The notes beneath the pieces were generated by a model. The model had not been told where the DNA came from and made no database searches. It was given only the letters and a program-made list of their open reading frames with translations. The translations under genes were made by a program, and so were the position numbers. From Longimicrobiales bacterium (GTDB lineage: Bacteria > Gemmatimonadota > Gemmatimonadetes > Longimicrobiales > Gaopeijiaceae): a stretch of DNA of 64,000 nucleotides. The stretch covers positions 310,001-374,000 of the forward strand of contig JAQWPM010000021.1 of the NCBI GenBank assembly GCA_029245345.1, written 5' to 3'. Each line of letters starts with the position of its first letter. The stretch's first letter is position 1. This document shows, in pieces, positions 19,230 to 28,158 of this stretch.

Positions 19230-22016
19230 TTAGTTGCGAGTTGGGTGCTCTCTCAAGATGTCGCTCTTCCGCACGTTGATGACCACAACACCAGTGGCCT
19301 CCGTCGTACCATAGAGCTTCAGGACCACGCAGCGATCTTCGGTTCCACCGGCACCCCCATCTATAGGCCACGGATCGGCGAAGTTTCCATTCTGGAAGAT
19401 CTCGATGGCCTCCCCGACCTTCACGTCATCCTGGTCGAGAACGTCCTGAGTCTTACACTGGAACGGATTGCCATCAGAGTCGATGTTGTCCCCCGCGAAC
19501 GGAAGCGAGGCCCGCATCGGGCCATTGATGGCATCGCGGAGATAGATGCGTCCCGACCTGAAGAAGTGGAACGTATCGTAGATCTCGATCGTCGGAGCGC
19601 CCGTCGCATCGGACGTGCTCCCGAGGAAGGCCAAGTGCGTGTCCGGTCGGTACTCACCGCCCGAATTCGACAATGACAACGCATCCGCATGGAGCGGATG
19701 CAACGCAGCGCCGGCTCCGCCGCCCGGCAGATCCGCCTCGCCCTGTAGTCGCAGGTCCTCAGTGAAGAAGTAGGCACCTGAACCACGGCCCATCGCGAGC
19801 GTGCCGTCCTGATTCACACCTAGGCCAGAGATCCGATCGTCTTTGTTGATCTGAAGATCGGCTGTGAAAAGGCCGAAGCGCGTCGTGAACGTCCGCGCGT
19901 CATAAATGAGGATCCGGTTGCCGTCTGCGACACCGCCCTCACCAAACAATACGATTCGACCGTTCCCTGCTGCTGAGACAAAGGTCGTATCACCAAAGCC
20001 GATGTCGTCTGTCTTGAACGGATTCGACCAGAGCACCACGTCGGAGCCTTGGCCCTGCAGGGCGGTGACAGCAGCCGCGATGTCGGCATCCGGCACGTTT
20101 TCTGTGATCGTGGTTTGTGTCCCGATCACATGGTCCTGCATGTCAAACGTCGCGCTCTGACCCCACTGCGCCCAGTCCAGGTTTACGAGGCCGAAGGAAT
20201 TCTCCTCAGCCGGTCCGGGGAACTGGAACGCGTGGACCACAACTTCGGGTAGCAGGCCCGGTCCCGGGATATATGCTCGACGGAGCGTACCTCGTTCGCT
20301 TCCCGTAGCCGTTGGCCAGGTCGAATAGTGGATCTGGCGCGCCTCGTCCATTGCAACGAACTGCGGCCGATCGCTGAACTCGTTGAGAGCCGTAACGGAC
20401 CACTCATCGCCCTGGTCTGTCTCGACCAACTTCGCGTTGAAGATGAGCATGTCCGGGGTCAACAGGCGCCTGTTCGTATCCTCGAATTCACCTCCAACAC
20501 CCGGGGTCCGTGGACCCAAGTAGACCATGCTGAGGTTCGTACCGCCGGAGTTGGACACGACCAACGTGTCTCCACAATTGGCGGTGATGTTCGCCGTATA
20601 ACAGTTGTTTAGACCCAGACCCCACGGAGCCGCGCCGACCGCGACACTTGGCCGAAATTCCTCAGAATCCAAGTCGAATACCTCGATGCGGTCACGGTCG
20701 ATGTTCGACAGGAGCATCGTGTGTCTGAAGGTGTCGACGACTGCGTCCATGATCCGACCACCTGACGGCAGCAGGACGGTTTCGCCCGCCACGATGGAGC
20801 GTACGAGGCGATCACCTGTGCGGCTGCCTGCGACAGTCGCAGCTCCATTGGTGTCACACGCGTAAGCGGCCAACGAGTCGGCGCCGACGCCGGTGGCGCA
20901 ATTGCCGTCGGCGTCCCGCGCCCAACTGGTGATCTCGTATACCAACGTGTCCGGCAGCGCGAGTGAATCGAAGTTGAACACCCCGAAAGCGAAGCTGGTC
21001 GCAACGGTTCCAGTTCTTGCCGGTGTGAAGACGGCCGAGTCGGACCGGATTACGGTGTCCGCCCGTGTCTGAGAGATCGCCAACACCGTGTATCCGACCA
21101 CGCTTACGCCGTTGCCTTGACTGTCGTCGCCACCGCTCACGGTGACGGATACGAAGTCCTCGGCCTCGAGCAAGACTCGCGCGGTCGCCACGTGTTTTAC
21201 CCGCGGGGCGATCGTGTCCCCCACGCCTGCGGGAATCACTGTGAGCGTCAACGGTCCATCGCCAGCAGAGACGTCAAGATTGTTGCGCGCCGAGGCACGA
21301 ATTTGAATCTCACCGGCCAATCCCGCAGGAACCGCGACTACGGTGTCGAGCGCGACAGTGTCCGCCGGCGGATTGATGTCCTTCACAATCGTCGCTTCGA
21401 AAGCACCGGTGACTTCCAAGCGGAGCTGCGTGATGCCCAACGGATCGGAAGCGATCACCCGGGCGCTGAGGTTCAACCCAGCCTGAATAGACTGTCCGTC
21501 TTCCACGTCGAGCAGGGCAACCTCTGGCCCTCCCAGGATAAGATCCACCGAATCGGTCGTGATGTTGCCGAACGTGTCGGTGGCCTCCACCAGGATCTTG
21601 ACCGTCTCCTTCACACTGTCTGCAGTGGCCAGGATGTAACGGGTTAGAGTGGTGTCGACGACGTCGGGAAGCGTGACCGTCTTGTCTGTGAACCTTGGTA
21701 CGACTTCATCCGTCCCGAGGCTCTTGTCGCCACGGTGGGACACACCCGAGAAGCGAACGGTCCGGATCCCGATGTCGTCAGTGACATGCACGGAGACGAA
21801 CACCGAGTCGCCGATCGGCTTAGCCGACAGCGAATCGCCGCGTGGTGAGTTGATCTCAACCGTGGGTGGTTGAGTGTCGTCGTCCTGCGATCCCGTGGCA
21901 CCAGTGCCAGGCACACTAAACAGATTCTCCCCATCACAGGCCGCAACAAACATGACGCCGAGCATTGCCGCTGAGGTCGCCAAAAGTCGCAGTCCGAACG
22001 TTCGATTCCGTCGCAT
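19230..22016 (-). CDS. Large surface lipoprotein with Ig-like and propeller-like regions, linked to pilQ
   Basis: I do not recognise a named family. From the ATG at 22016 the protein has 928 residues. A signal peptide ends in the lipobox FVAAC, so Cys27 would be lipidated. Residues ~45-270 show repeated short segments of bacterial Ig-like character (PPTVEINSP, VSVHVTDDIGIRTV). The middle contains a propeller-like repeat (LLSNIDRDRIEVFDLDS, APWGLGLN). Several cysteine pairs in the middle fit a secreted protein. A frame extension to 22055 would overlap pilQ, but the ATG at 22016 gives a cleaner signal peptide. It is the last gene of the pil operon. A pilus-associated envelope or surface role is inference from position only. 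Confidence 0.75.
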   Translation of the reverse strand: MRRNRTFGLRLLATSAAMLGVMFVAACDGENLFSVPGTGATGSQDDDTQPPTVEINSPRGDSLSAKPIGDSVFVSVHVTDDIGIRTVRFSGVSHRGDKSLGTDEVVPRFTDKTVTLPDVVDTTLTRYILATADSVKETVKILVEATDTFGNITTDSVDLILGGPEVALLDVEDGQSIQAGLNLSARVIASDPLGITQLRLEVTGAFEATIVKDINPPADTVALDTVVAVPAGLAGEIQIRASARNNLDVSAGDGPLTLTVIPAGVGDTIAPRVKHVATARVLLEAEDFVSVTVSGGDDSQGNGVSVVGYTVLAISQTRADTVIRSDSAVFTPARTGTVATSFAFGVFNFDSLALPDTLVYEITSWARDADGNCATGVGADSLAAYACDTNGAATVAGSRTGDRLVRSIVAGETVLLPSGGRIMDAVVDTFRHTMLLSNIDRDRIEVFDLDSEEFRPSVAVGAAPWGLGLNNCYTANITANCGDTLVVSNSGGTNLSMVYLGPRTPGVGGEFEDTNRRLLTPDMLIFNAKLVETDQGDEWSVTALNEFSDRPQFVAMDEARQIHYSTWPTATGSERGTLRRAYIPGPGLLPEVVVHAFQFPGPAEENSFGLVNLDWAQWGQSATFDMQDHVIGTQTTITENVPDADIAAAVTALQGQGSDVVLWSNPFKTDDIGFGDTTFVSAAGNGRIVLFGEGGVADGNRILIYDARTFTTRFGLFTADLQINKDDRISGLGVNQDGTLAMGRGSGAYFFTEDLRLQGEADLPGGGAGAALHPLHADALSLSNSGGEYRPDTHLAFLGSTSDATGAPTIEIYDTFHFFRSGRIYLRDAINGPMRASLPFAGDNIDSDGNPFQCKTQDVLDQDDVKVGEAIEIFQNGNFADPWPIDGGAGGTEDRCVVLKLYGTTEATGVVVINVRKSDILREHPTRN

Positions 22017-22041
22017 GATGATCTCGCTCCCGATCAGCCGA

Positions 22042-23769
22042 TCAGTTTGTGCCACGCACGATGTGCGGGGTAACGAGGATGATCAGATCACGCTGCAGTA
22101 CTTGCTCGCGTGTCACACGGAATAACTTGCCCAGAATTGGCAGGTTCATGAGGATCGGAATGCCCTGTATGGACTCCGTCCGTTCACTCTGCACGAGCCC
22201 GGCGATGACCGCGGTCTCTCCATCCGCCACGAGCATGCGTGTGGTTCCCTTCTGTTGGCGGAAAATGAAACCGGCGTCCGACTCAGCGAGCTCGGCCGCG
22301 GACCGCTCCACATAGATGTCAAGACGGATCTTTCCACCACCGACCACATGAGGGGTCGCCCTCAGGATGATACCGGTCTCCTGCTGCTGCACCTGTGCAG
22401 TGGGGAACGTCGTCCCGGCACCACCTGCGCCAGCGTCGATGGTTCGAATCGGAGTCAGCTCACCGACCGAGAGCTCAGCTTCAACGTTGTCGAGGACGGT
22501 AACCTGCGGAGACGCTTCGATATCACTCAAATTTACGGACTGGAGCGCGTCGAGGAAGCTGACAAGTTGGTGACGGCCCACGACCATGGAGGTCAACATG
22601 CTCAATGTAGGGTTACCGACTCGAGCGGCCGCGTTTCCTAACGCCGCGATCGAGTTTCCGCCCAGGGAGACCACTGACGTCCCTTGCTCGACCGTCTCTT
22701 CCGGGAGGGACAGTACTCCGTCACCGTTCAGATCGGAGGCACCATCTGAGAGGGTATTGAGCTGGTTGCCCCGAGAATCCTTGAGCTCGTACGTGACACC
22801 CATTTCACGGAGGTCCGTCCGGTTCACAAAGATGATCTTCGCCGTAATGGACACCTGAGGTGTTTCGATGTCGATCTGCTGCAGCAGTGCCTGGATGGCC
22901 CGCTGAACACGATCGATATCCGAGACGACCAGGGTGTTCGTAGCCGCATTTTCTGTGATGCTGCCACGTTCTGTGAGCAGCGGAGTGATCATTTGCACCA
23001 GCTCGGCCGCGGTCGCGTACCGGATGCGGTGCGCCCGGGTCTCGATCTGACCGATCTGTTCACGCGCCTCCACGTCCGTCAGGTTTTCGACGCGAATCAT
23101 TCCGTAAACGTCTTCTTCCCCGACGAGTCCGTTCGCGGACAGGATCACCTGGAGGGCCACGTCCCACGGCTGGTTGATGATCTCAGCAGTAACGAAGCCA
23201 AACACGTTCGCACCGGGGACGATGGACTTGCCAGAGAACGTCGCGAAATGCAGGAGGACGTTCTGTAGCGGCTCCTCCGTCCATCGCATGGAGATTCTCT
23301 CGGCCTGGCTCAGCTGCTGCGCCTGTGACCCCGTCGCCAGGGACAGTGACGTCGGATCGAATGCGCTCATGGCGGACGCGCCAGACGACCACGGCTCGAA
23401 GCCACGGACCTGCGGGTTTTGGAGCGTTATGCGAAGGCCGTCATCATCCGAGGTGATGTCGTACGCCATCTGCTCAGACAGCTCGAAGACGACGCGCACG
23501 ACCTCAGCGGAGTATTGGCTTGCACGCACATTGCGGATGCCGCCCCGATTCACGCCAGTGAACTCGTCTCGAGGGAGAGCGTTTTCAGCGCCCATCAAAT
23601 CCACCACCAAACGGTGGGGACCTTCCATGGTGAATGCCCGGTGTTGAACCGAGCCGTTTACCGCGATCAGGACGCTCGTCTGCTCCGCTACGGAGGTGAT
23701 CGCCACTTCCGTGACGGGGCTTCCGGAAGCAAGGAGCGCGCCCGCCCAAAGGGCGAACATCGAGGTCAT
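22042..23769 (-). CDS. pilQ: Type IV pilus secretin PilQ
   Basis: PilQ forms the outer-membrane channel through which the pilus exits. After a short signal peptide there is an AMIN domain (about 20-115), then an STN-like segment (about 160-230) and a secretin N0/N1-type region. The C-terminal secretin domain ends with LILVTPHIVRGTN, a typical secretin finish. At 575 residues it is shorter than many PilQ proteins, apparently with a single AMIN domain. The start overlaps the upstream PilP-like gene by 4 bp. It completes pilM-N-O-P-Q. Confidence 0.94.
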   Translation of the reverse strand: MTSMFALWAGALLASGSPVTEVAITSVAEQTSVLIAVNGSVQHRAFTMEGPHRLVVDLMGAENALPRDEFTGVNRGGIRNVRASQYSAEVVRVVFELSEQMAYDITSDDDGLRITLQNPQVRGFEPWSSGASAMSAFDPTSLSLATGSQAQQLSQAERISMRWTEEPLQNVLLHFATFSGKSIVPGANVFGFVTAEIINQPWDVALQVILSANGLVGEEDVYGMIRVENLTDVEAREQIGQIETRAHRIRYATAAELVQMITPLLTERGSITENAATNTLVVSDIDRVQRAIQALLQQIDIETPQVSITAKIIFVNRTDLREMGVTYELKDSRGNQLNTLSDGASDLNGDGVLSLPEETVEQGTSVVSLGGNSIAALGNAAARVGNPTLSMLTSMVVGRHQLVSFLDALQSVNLSDIEASPQVTVLDNVEAELSVGELTPIRTIDAGAGGAGTTFPTAQVQQQETGIILRATPHVVGGGKIRLDIYVERSAAELAESDAGFIFRQQKGTTRMLVADGETAVIAGLVQSERTESIQGIPILMNLPILGKLFRVTREQVLQRDLIILVTPHIVRGTN

Positions 23770-24248
23770 TGGTTGCCTCCAAGGAGGTTGAGGGGCCGTA
23801 TAGTCTTGCGATCCAATATTCCGAATTCTTCGACGTCAACTACGACTTCATCCAAGGCGATGCTGATGACAGTGACGTTGCCTATGGTCTGCCCCACCTT
23901 CACCGCGTAGGAGTCATCCACCGTCGCGGTAAAGGTTCCATCCACGTTCGCTACGATGGCGCCCATATTGAAAATTGCGACGCTATTGCCCGGCGTCTCC
24001 GAGACAATGATCCCAGAGAGCCGCAGCTGTTCGTACCGAGGCCCGCCCGTATCCGATGCAAGCAACGGACGGAATGGGTTGATCCGTGTGAAGGTCGGAT
24101 AACCAAAGATCTCGCGTTCAAAGACGAGTTCCGTTTCGACGGGCGGCGCGGGCGGAGGTGCTGCCTCGTCCTGAGCCAGGGCATTGGTCGGCGCCCCGAA
24201 CATCACGCCAAGAAACGCAGCTACAGGGATCATTTTCTTCATTCTCAA
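23766..24248 (-). CDS. pilP: PilP-like pilus assembly protein
   Basis: This 160-residue exported protein has a signal peptide (MKKMIPVAAFLGVMFGAPTN followed by ALAQ), a proline-rich spacer (PPPAPP) and a compact beta domain containing RLSGIIVSE and VGQTIGNVTVISI. That is the architecture of PilP, the periplasmic linker between PilN/O and the secretin. Sequence similarity to proteobacterial PilP is probably low, so the call leans on domain order and on its place between pilO and pilQ. PilP is often a lipoprotein, but this one shows a signal-peptidase-I-like ALA-Q site and no lipobox. Confidence 0.82.
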   Translation of the reverse strand: MRMKKMIPVAAFLGVMFGAPTNALAQDEAAPPPAPPVETELVFEREIFGYPTFTRINPFRPLLASDTGGPRYEQLRLSGIIVSETPGNSVAIFNMGAIVANVDGTFTATVDDSYAVKVGQTIGNVTVISIALDEVVVDVEEFGILDRKTIRPLNLLGGNQ

Positions 24249-24862
24249 CCTCCGGGGACCACGGCCGGCGGCGGTGCCGCGGGCTGATCTGGGAGCACAT
24301 ACGTTTCGATTCGGAACGTGACGACGACAGGCGTAACCATTTCCGGATACCGATCTGCCTGGTCGTACACCTGTATATCCACCTCAACTGGCGTCACGAT
24401 CCTCGAGAGGCTCCCGACGTTGGTCAGGAATCGGGCGACGTTGTGATAATCGCCGATCACTGCCATGTCGTACGACGTCTTGCTGTAGAATGCCCCAGTT
24501 TCAGCCGGCTCCGGAACCATCCGAATGGGCTCAACATCTGCCGCACGTGCCGCTCCCGAGATGTCGTTCACGAGCGATGCCACCTCTTCAGCCGCCGGAA
24601 TCAACTCCTCCAACTTCTGAACGTGGCGCTCATAAATCGCATTCCGTTCTTCGAGTTCGCCGCCGCCTCTCGCAGCCTGAACCGAGGCTCTGCGATTCTG
24701 CCCTTCGAGAGACTCGACGTGTTCTTGCACGGCCGTGTTTTCAAGCACACGTGGACTAAGCATGTACATGCGAAACGGCACGATCGCGATAAGAAAGGCG
24801 ATTCCGCCAAGCATGAGGTTCCGCTGCTTCGGATCTGAGGGATTGTACCAAGCCATGGTCAA
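24245..24862 (-). CDS. pilO: Type IV pilus inner-membrane alignment protein PilO
   Basis: PilO is a bitopic inner-membrane protein that dimerises with PilN. The 205 residues contain one N-terminal membrane segment (about 14-32, LMLGGIAFLIAIVPFRMYML), a periplasmic coiled coil (about 38-85), and a ferredoxin-like fold with the FYSKTSYDMAVIGDYHNVARF stretch (split here in description only). The TSYDM...GDYHNVARFL segment is diagnostic of PilO. Proline-rich residues end the chain. It overlaps pilN upstream and pilP downstream by 4 bp each. Confidence 0.9.
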   Translation of the reverse strand: MTMAWYNPSDPKQRNLMLGGIAFLIAIVPFRMYMLSPRVLENTAVQEHVESLEGQNRRASVQAARGGGELEERNAIYERHVQKLEELIPAAEEVASLVNDISGAARAADVEPIRMVPEPAETGAFYSKTSYDMAVIGDYHNVARFLTNVGSLSRIVTPVEVDIQVYDQADRYPEMVTPVVVTFRIETYVLPDQPAAPPPAVVPGG

Positions 24863-25551
24863 TTCCCCGCTGAGGAATCGGGAACCGCCACCTGAGTCAC
24901 AACACCTTCCGCGAACAATGGAATGGTCTCGAGTTCCTCGAGCGGAGGAGGCTCATATGTCGCGGTCAGCTCGAATAGGTAGACTAGGTCGTCCGGGCTG
25001 TCGTCAGACACGGTTTGCTCCATCCGCTCGGGGTCGACCCGCCGTAGGAAGCGAGAAGCCTCGAGGTTGTCCATGTATGTCGTGATCGCCTCTAGGCTTC
25101 CTGCACGTCCTTCGATGCGCACCTGGAGTGGGTTATCCCCCATGTACATGACACTGCGGAGCCATGTGTAATCCGGCACAGCTCTCGCGATTTCATCCAT
25201 GACATGGGGCCACACGTATCGGCCCGCGTCGATCTCTTGGATGATTGCAACGCGCTGCGCGATGGAGTCGCGCCGAGCCATGAGTTCGTTCGTTCGTAGG
25301 ATGAGGTCAGCGAAACGCACAGAGTCCTGTACTGCGGAGTCGAGCTGAACTTGCAGTTCCTCTGCATCGGACCTGACGCCCAAAAAGGCCCAGGCCATGT
25401 ACCCGATGGCTACAATTCCGGCAGCCACAGTGAAGGCCTGGTAAGGGTCGGGCATACCTGCCCCACCCCCACCGCCGAATTTTGGCAGCGAAAATGAGAA
25501 AGACCGGGAACGCCCTTTCTTTCTGCCTGGCAGCAGGTTGACTTGGATCAC
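24859..25551 (-). CDS. pilN: Type IV pilus assembly protein PilN
   Basis: PilN links cytoplasmic PilM to periplasmic PilO/P. It begins with MIQVNLLPG, the short cytoplasmic motif that binds PilM. A basic and glycine-rich stretch follows, then one membrane segment (about 40-58), a coiled coil, and a ferredoxin-like domain. The 230-residue length is a little above average because of the Gly/Ser/Lys-rich stretch between NLLPG and the membrane segment. It lies 21 bp after pilM and overlaps pilO by 4 bp. Confidence 0.9.
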   Translation of the reverse strand: MIQVNLLPGRKKGRSRSFSFSLPKFGGGGGAGMPDPYQAFTVAAGIVAIGYMAWAFLGVRSDAEELQVQLDSAVQDSVRFADLILRTNELMARRDSIAQRVAIIQEIDAGRYVWPHVMDEIARAVPDYTWLRSVMYMGDNPLQVRIEGRAGSLEAITTYMDNLEASRFLRRVDPERMEQTVSDDSPDDLVYLFELTATYEPPPLEELETIPLFAEGVVTQVAVPDSSAGN

Positions 25552-25572
25552 GGGTCAGTCCGTCCTCAAAGT

Positions 25573-26607
25573 CTAGACGCGCAGAGCCAACCCGAGCGAC
25601 AACAGCAGCATCGGGGCAGCTTCTTCGATTGAAATCCCACCCGCCGCGCCGGGCCGTACTGGCACGCGCTCGAACGGGTTCACTAATTCGGTCTCGACGT
25701 TCATCCGGGTGGCCAGCGCTTCCACCATTCCAGGGATCCGCGCACCACCACCGCTCAAGAAGATTCGGCCGATCGACTCGCCATCCTCGCGGGCCATCAG
25801 GAAAGCACTGGCACGTTCGATCCCGACGGCCACTTCGTCCGCGGAGGCCTCAACAAACTGCTCAAGGTTCTCCACCGTCTCGCGGGCCTGGACCACGTCT
25901 TCGGCCTGCTCAGCGGTAAGGCCCCGCTCCCTCTGAAGGTCCTCGCGGATCCGGCGCGAACCGAAGGGAATATCTCGGGTGAGAATCGGCACACCGTTCT
26001 CAAGGATGTTCACGTTGGTCGTTTCATGACCCACGTTCACGAGGGCGATGATGCCGTCCTGCGAATCCGGGTAGTTGTGCTCAAACGCGTTATGGAGCGC
26101 GAATGCGTCGACATCAATAATGATTGGATTGACCCCCGCGTCCTGGAGGAGGCCAACCTTGTTGTCTACCAGTTCCCGTTTCGCTGCAACGAGGAGGACC
26201 TCCATTTGGAGGCCGTCGTCATGCGGGTTCAAGATCTGGAAGTCCAACTCCACACTCTTGATGTCAAACGGCACGTGCTGTTCCGCCTCCCACCTGATCA
26301 CCACACGAGCATCGGACTCTTTCATCCGATCCATCTCGATCTTTTTGATGATCACATCGTGACCGCCGACGGCAGTCACGACCTGAGCCCCTTTTAGGCC
26401 GATCTCATGGAAGAGCCCCATCACGGCATCAGAGACCAGGCCATAGTCCATGATCTCGCCTTCGACGATCGCGTCCGGAAGCAGTGGACGCATCGCGACC
26501 CGGGTCACCTCCGGCTGATCACCGGAGTGATCAACCTCGACGACCTTCACAAAGCCTGAACCGATGTCCAGGCCGATGGAAAATTTATTTCGTCCGAAGA
26601 GGGCCAT
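25573..26607 (-). CDS. pilM: Type IV pilus actin-like ATPase PilM
   Basis: PilM is a cytoplasmic FtsA-like actin-fold protein that binds the N-terminal tail of PilN. The N-terminus FSIGLDIGSGFVKVVEV is the phosphate-1 motif. LVNVGHETTNVNIL is the phosphate-2 motif, and LSGGGARIPGM forms the adenosine motif. Length 344 is typical. It follows a conspicuous AT-rich leader with promoter-like boxes, so pilM-Q may be expressed separately from the upstream pilin genes. Confidence 0.94.
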   Translation of the reverse strand: MALFGRNKFSIGLDIGSGFVKVVEVDHSGDQPEVTRVAMRPLLPDAIVEGEIMDYGLVSDAVMGLFHEIGLKGAQVVTAVGGHDVIIKKIEMDRMKESDARVVIRWEAEQHVPFDIKSVELDFQILNPHDDGLQMEVLLVAAKRELVDNKVGLLQDAGVNPIIIDVDAFALHNAFEHNYPDSQDGIIALVNVGHETTNVNILENGVPILTRDIPFGSRRIREDLQRERGLTAEQAEDVVQARETVENLEQFVEASADEVAVGIERASAFLMAREDGESIGRIFLSGGGARIPGMVEALATRMNVETELVNPFERVPVRPGAAGGISIEEAAPMLLLSLGLALRV

Positions 26608-26628
26608 ATGGTGCCGTCACCGGGGGAA

Positions 26629-26723
26629 TGGGAAACAAATTTTCCCAATTATGCTCAATCAGGTTACCACAAAAAGTTGAGTCTTGTCAATAACAATGTG
26701 CATACAGTCAAATCAAAATTTGA
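26629..26723 (-). promoter_or_regulatory. Candidate promoter and inverted repeats upstream of pilM
   Basis: On the minus strand a consensus -35 TTGACA (26685-26690) is separated by 18 bp from a weak -10, TAACCT (26661-26666). Two inverted repeats flank it. One is TCAAAT-4-ATTTGA at 26708-26723, and the other TGGGAAA-5-TTTCCCA at 26629-26647, between the promoter and the pilM start. The tract 26635-26760 is strikingly AT-rich against a GC-rich background. Operator function of the repeats is inference. Confidence 0.45.
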
Positions 26724-26750
26724 GTAAACATTTGGCGAAAAAACAGTAGT

Positions 26751-26912
26751 TTATAAAAAGCCGACGGGATGAGACTCGTCACGAGCGCCACGCACGGAAT
26801 AACCGCCCATCGCGGACGCGAAGCTGGAAAAGGCCATAGTCGTCAGGATACTCCTGATGAGGATGGCCACTACCAACTCAATCAAGGTGAAGCCCGCTCT
26901 TTTGTGACTCAT
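26751..26912 (-). pseudogene. Truncated prepilin (53 residues), probable minor-pilin remnant
   Basis: The frame opens MSHKRAGFTLIELVVAILI, an unmistakable class III prepilin leader with the Gly-Phe cleavage site and Glu5. It runs only 53 residues before a TAA. Homologous minor pilins of the FimT/GspH type continue for another 80-120 residues. Here the coding pattern dissolves after YSVRGARDE into the AT-rich pilM leader. An Arg (AILIRSIL) sits inside the otherwise hydrophobic helix. No good ribosome-binding site is visible. I read it as the 5' end of a minor-pilin gene whose 3' part was lost. A functional micro-pilin cannot be excluded. Confidence 0.7.
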
Positions 26913-27099
26913 GGTCCAATTCTCGGACCGAGTGCTTCTCTACAACGGTCTTCAACCAAGATCCGTGCCAGAGACGACCTCAAGATTCACGCGAATTCCC
27001 CCACGTGCAAAGGAATGTTCTGCGCACTATGTACCCACCGGAGGTGACGAATGTCGATCGAACGCAGATGAACGTGCAAGTTTGGGGGCAGTGTATCGG
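26913..27099. other. Gap between PilX-like gene and truncated prepilin
   Basis: No intact gene. With the prepilin remnant and the pilM leader it forms a 492-bp stretch between the PilX-like stop and pilM. On the minus strand a short open segment (roughly 26975-27036) reads like a stray beta-strand tail (ARGGIRVNLEVVSG) but has a stop close before it. It could be leftover coding sequence, or chance. Confidence 0.4.
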
Positions 27100-28158
27100 T
27101 CAGTACTGGCCTAACCGAGTGGCTCCAACGAGGGGAAGAAACACTCCGAGGGCACCGGAGGCCGCATTAAGGGATGCCGCCGCCACGCAGATCGACCCGA
27201 CGATGTGCGCCGACGGATCTACCCTGACCCCCTCTCCCGCAAACGCCATTCCGCGGAAGTAAGCACCATTCGTCAGTCGAAGCCTCCCCGTGACGAGGAG
27301 CATACCGACAATGCTGGAGCCGTCACGCAAAGTCAGGTCGCCGTGGATGATGATCAGACCGCGGCCTTCACCTCCTACAATGTCCACATCACCTGTGGAC
27401 GACCGCACGACGTGGACCAATCCGCACGGCGTATCGACGGGGTCCGCCCCTCCCCAGTTCCAGGTCGCCTCCCCGCAGGAACCCAAGGAATCGAGCGGCG
27501 CGGGCGTCCCGCTGCGGCCGAGGGTAGGCGGGACCAGCCGATGGATATCGTCCATCGTGATCGCCCCCAATCCAATCGAGCCCGCCACATTACTCGGCTC
27601 CACCCCCTTCGGTGACCCCGCCACGAACGCCGAGTCGAGTGCCGATTCCATAGACGGACATTCGGCATCGGTCCAAAGAGCCTCGGTCTCGACGCGGGCA
27701 GCCCCTGAGCGGGACACGCCAGTTGGGACGGTCACCGCGCCCGTGAGACGAGTAAGCCTCGCGATAGGGTCAAACCGCCAAAACACAGCTGCCTCACTTG
27801 CCTGCCGCCCCTCCGACGCCTGAGCCTCGGCTTGGACAAACCATGATTCTCGTGAGAGGCGCGATACCCCGACACGCAGAGTGGCTGTCGGCACAGGCTC
27901 AATGTCGACCACTACCGACTCGCCGACTCGCACGCGGCCCGGGAGGCCAAGAAGAGCCCCTGGGAGCTGAACTAGTGCTCCCTCTGCAGCCTGCTGAGCC
28001 GCGGCCAGATCGTTCGCGATTCGGGACATCCTGAACTCGGCGGTAGCCACAAGAAGCGCACTATGAGCTAGTGCAGTGAGAGCCAACAGCAGTAGGAGTA
28101 AGAGCGGCAAGACAAATCCATCGCTCACACGCTTGAGATGTGGAGTGACCCCAATCAT
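27100..28158 (-). CDS. PilX/GspK-like pilus assembly protein, putative
   Basis: The 352-residue protein starts with a short basic region and a strong hydrophobic helix (VLPLLLLLLLALTALAHSAL) followed by a helix rich in Ala and Gln (ANDLAAAQQAAEGAL). That is the layout of PilX and related pilus-tip proteins. It lacks the canonical Gly-Phe-Thr-Leu-Ile-Glu cleavage motif. I place the start at 28158, where ATG overlaps the preceding stop by 4 bp; a frame extension to 28185 lies within the neighbour. The C-terminal half has a Ser/Gly-rich beta-helix-like run (LIIIHGDLTLRDGSSIVG). Function is inferred from position as the last of four coupled genes. Confidence 0.65.
   Translation of the reverse strand: MIGVTPHLKRVSDGFVLPLLLLLLLALTALAHSALLVATAEFRMSRIANDLAAAQQAAEGALVQLPGALLGLPGRVRVGESVVVDIEPVPTATLRVGVSRLSRESWFVQAEAQASEGRQASEAAVFWRFDPIARLTRLTGAVTVPTGVSRSGAARVETEALWTDAECPSMESALDSAFVAGSPKGVEPSNVAGSIGLGAITMDDIHRLVPPTLGRSGTPAPLDSLGSCGEATWNWGGADPVDTPCGLVHVVRSSTGDVDIVGGEGRGLIIIHGDLTLRDGSSIVGMLLVTGRLRLTNGAYFRGMAFAGEGVRVDPSAHIVGSICVAAASLNAASGALGVFLPLVGATRLGQY

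Noticed and set aside
23769-24287. 172-residue plus-strand frame opposite the PilP-like gene
   Set aside because: Antisense to a gene in the pilM-Q chain with overlapping starts and stops; no signal or domain of its own.
27005-27262. Plus-strand frame starting MYPPEVTNVDRTQ behind the PilX-like gene
   Set aside because: It runs into the antisense of the PilX-like gene. The GGAGGTGACG before an in-frame ATG leads only to a 6-codon frame. No family resemblance.
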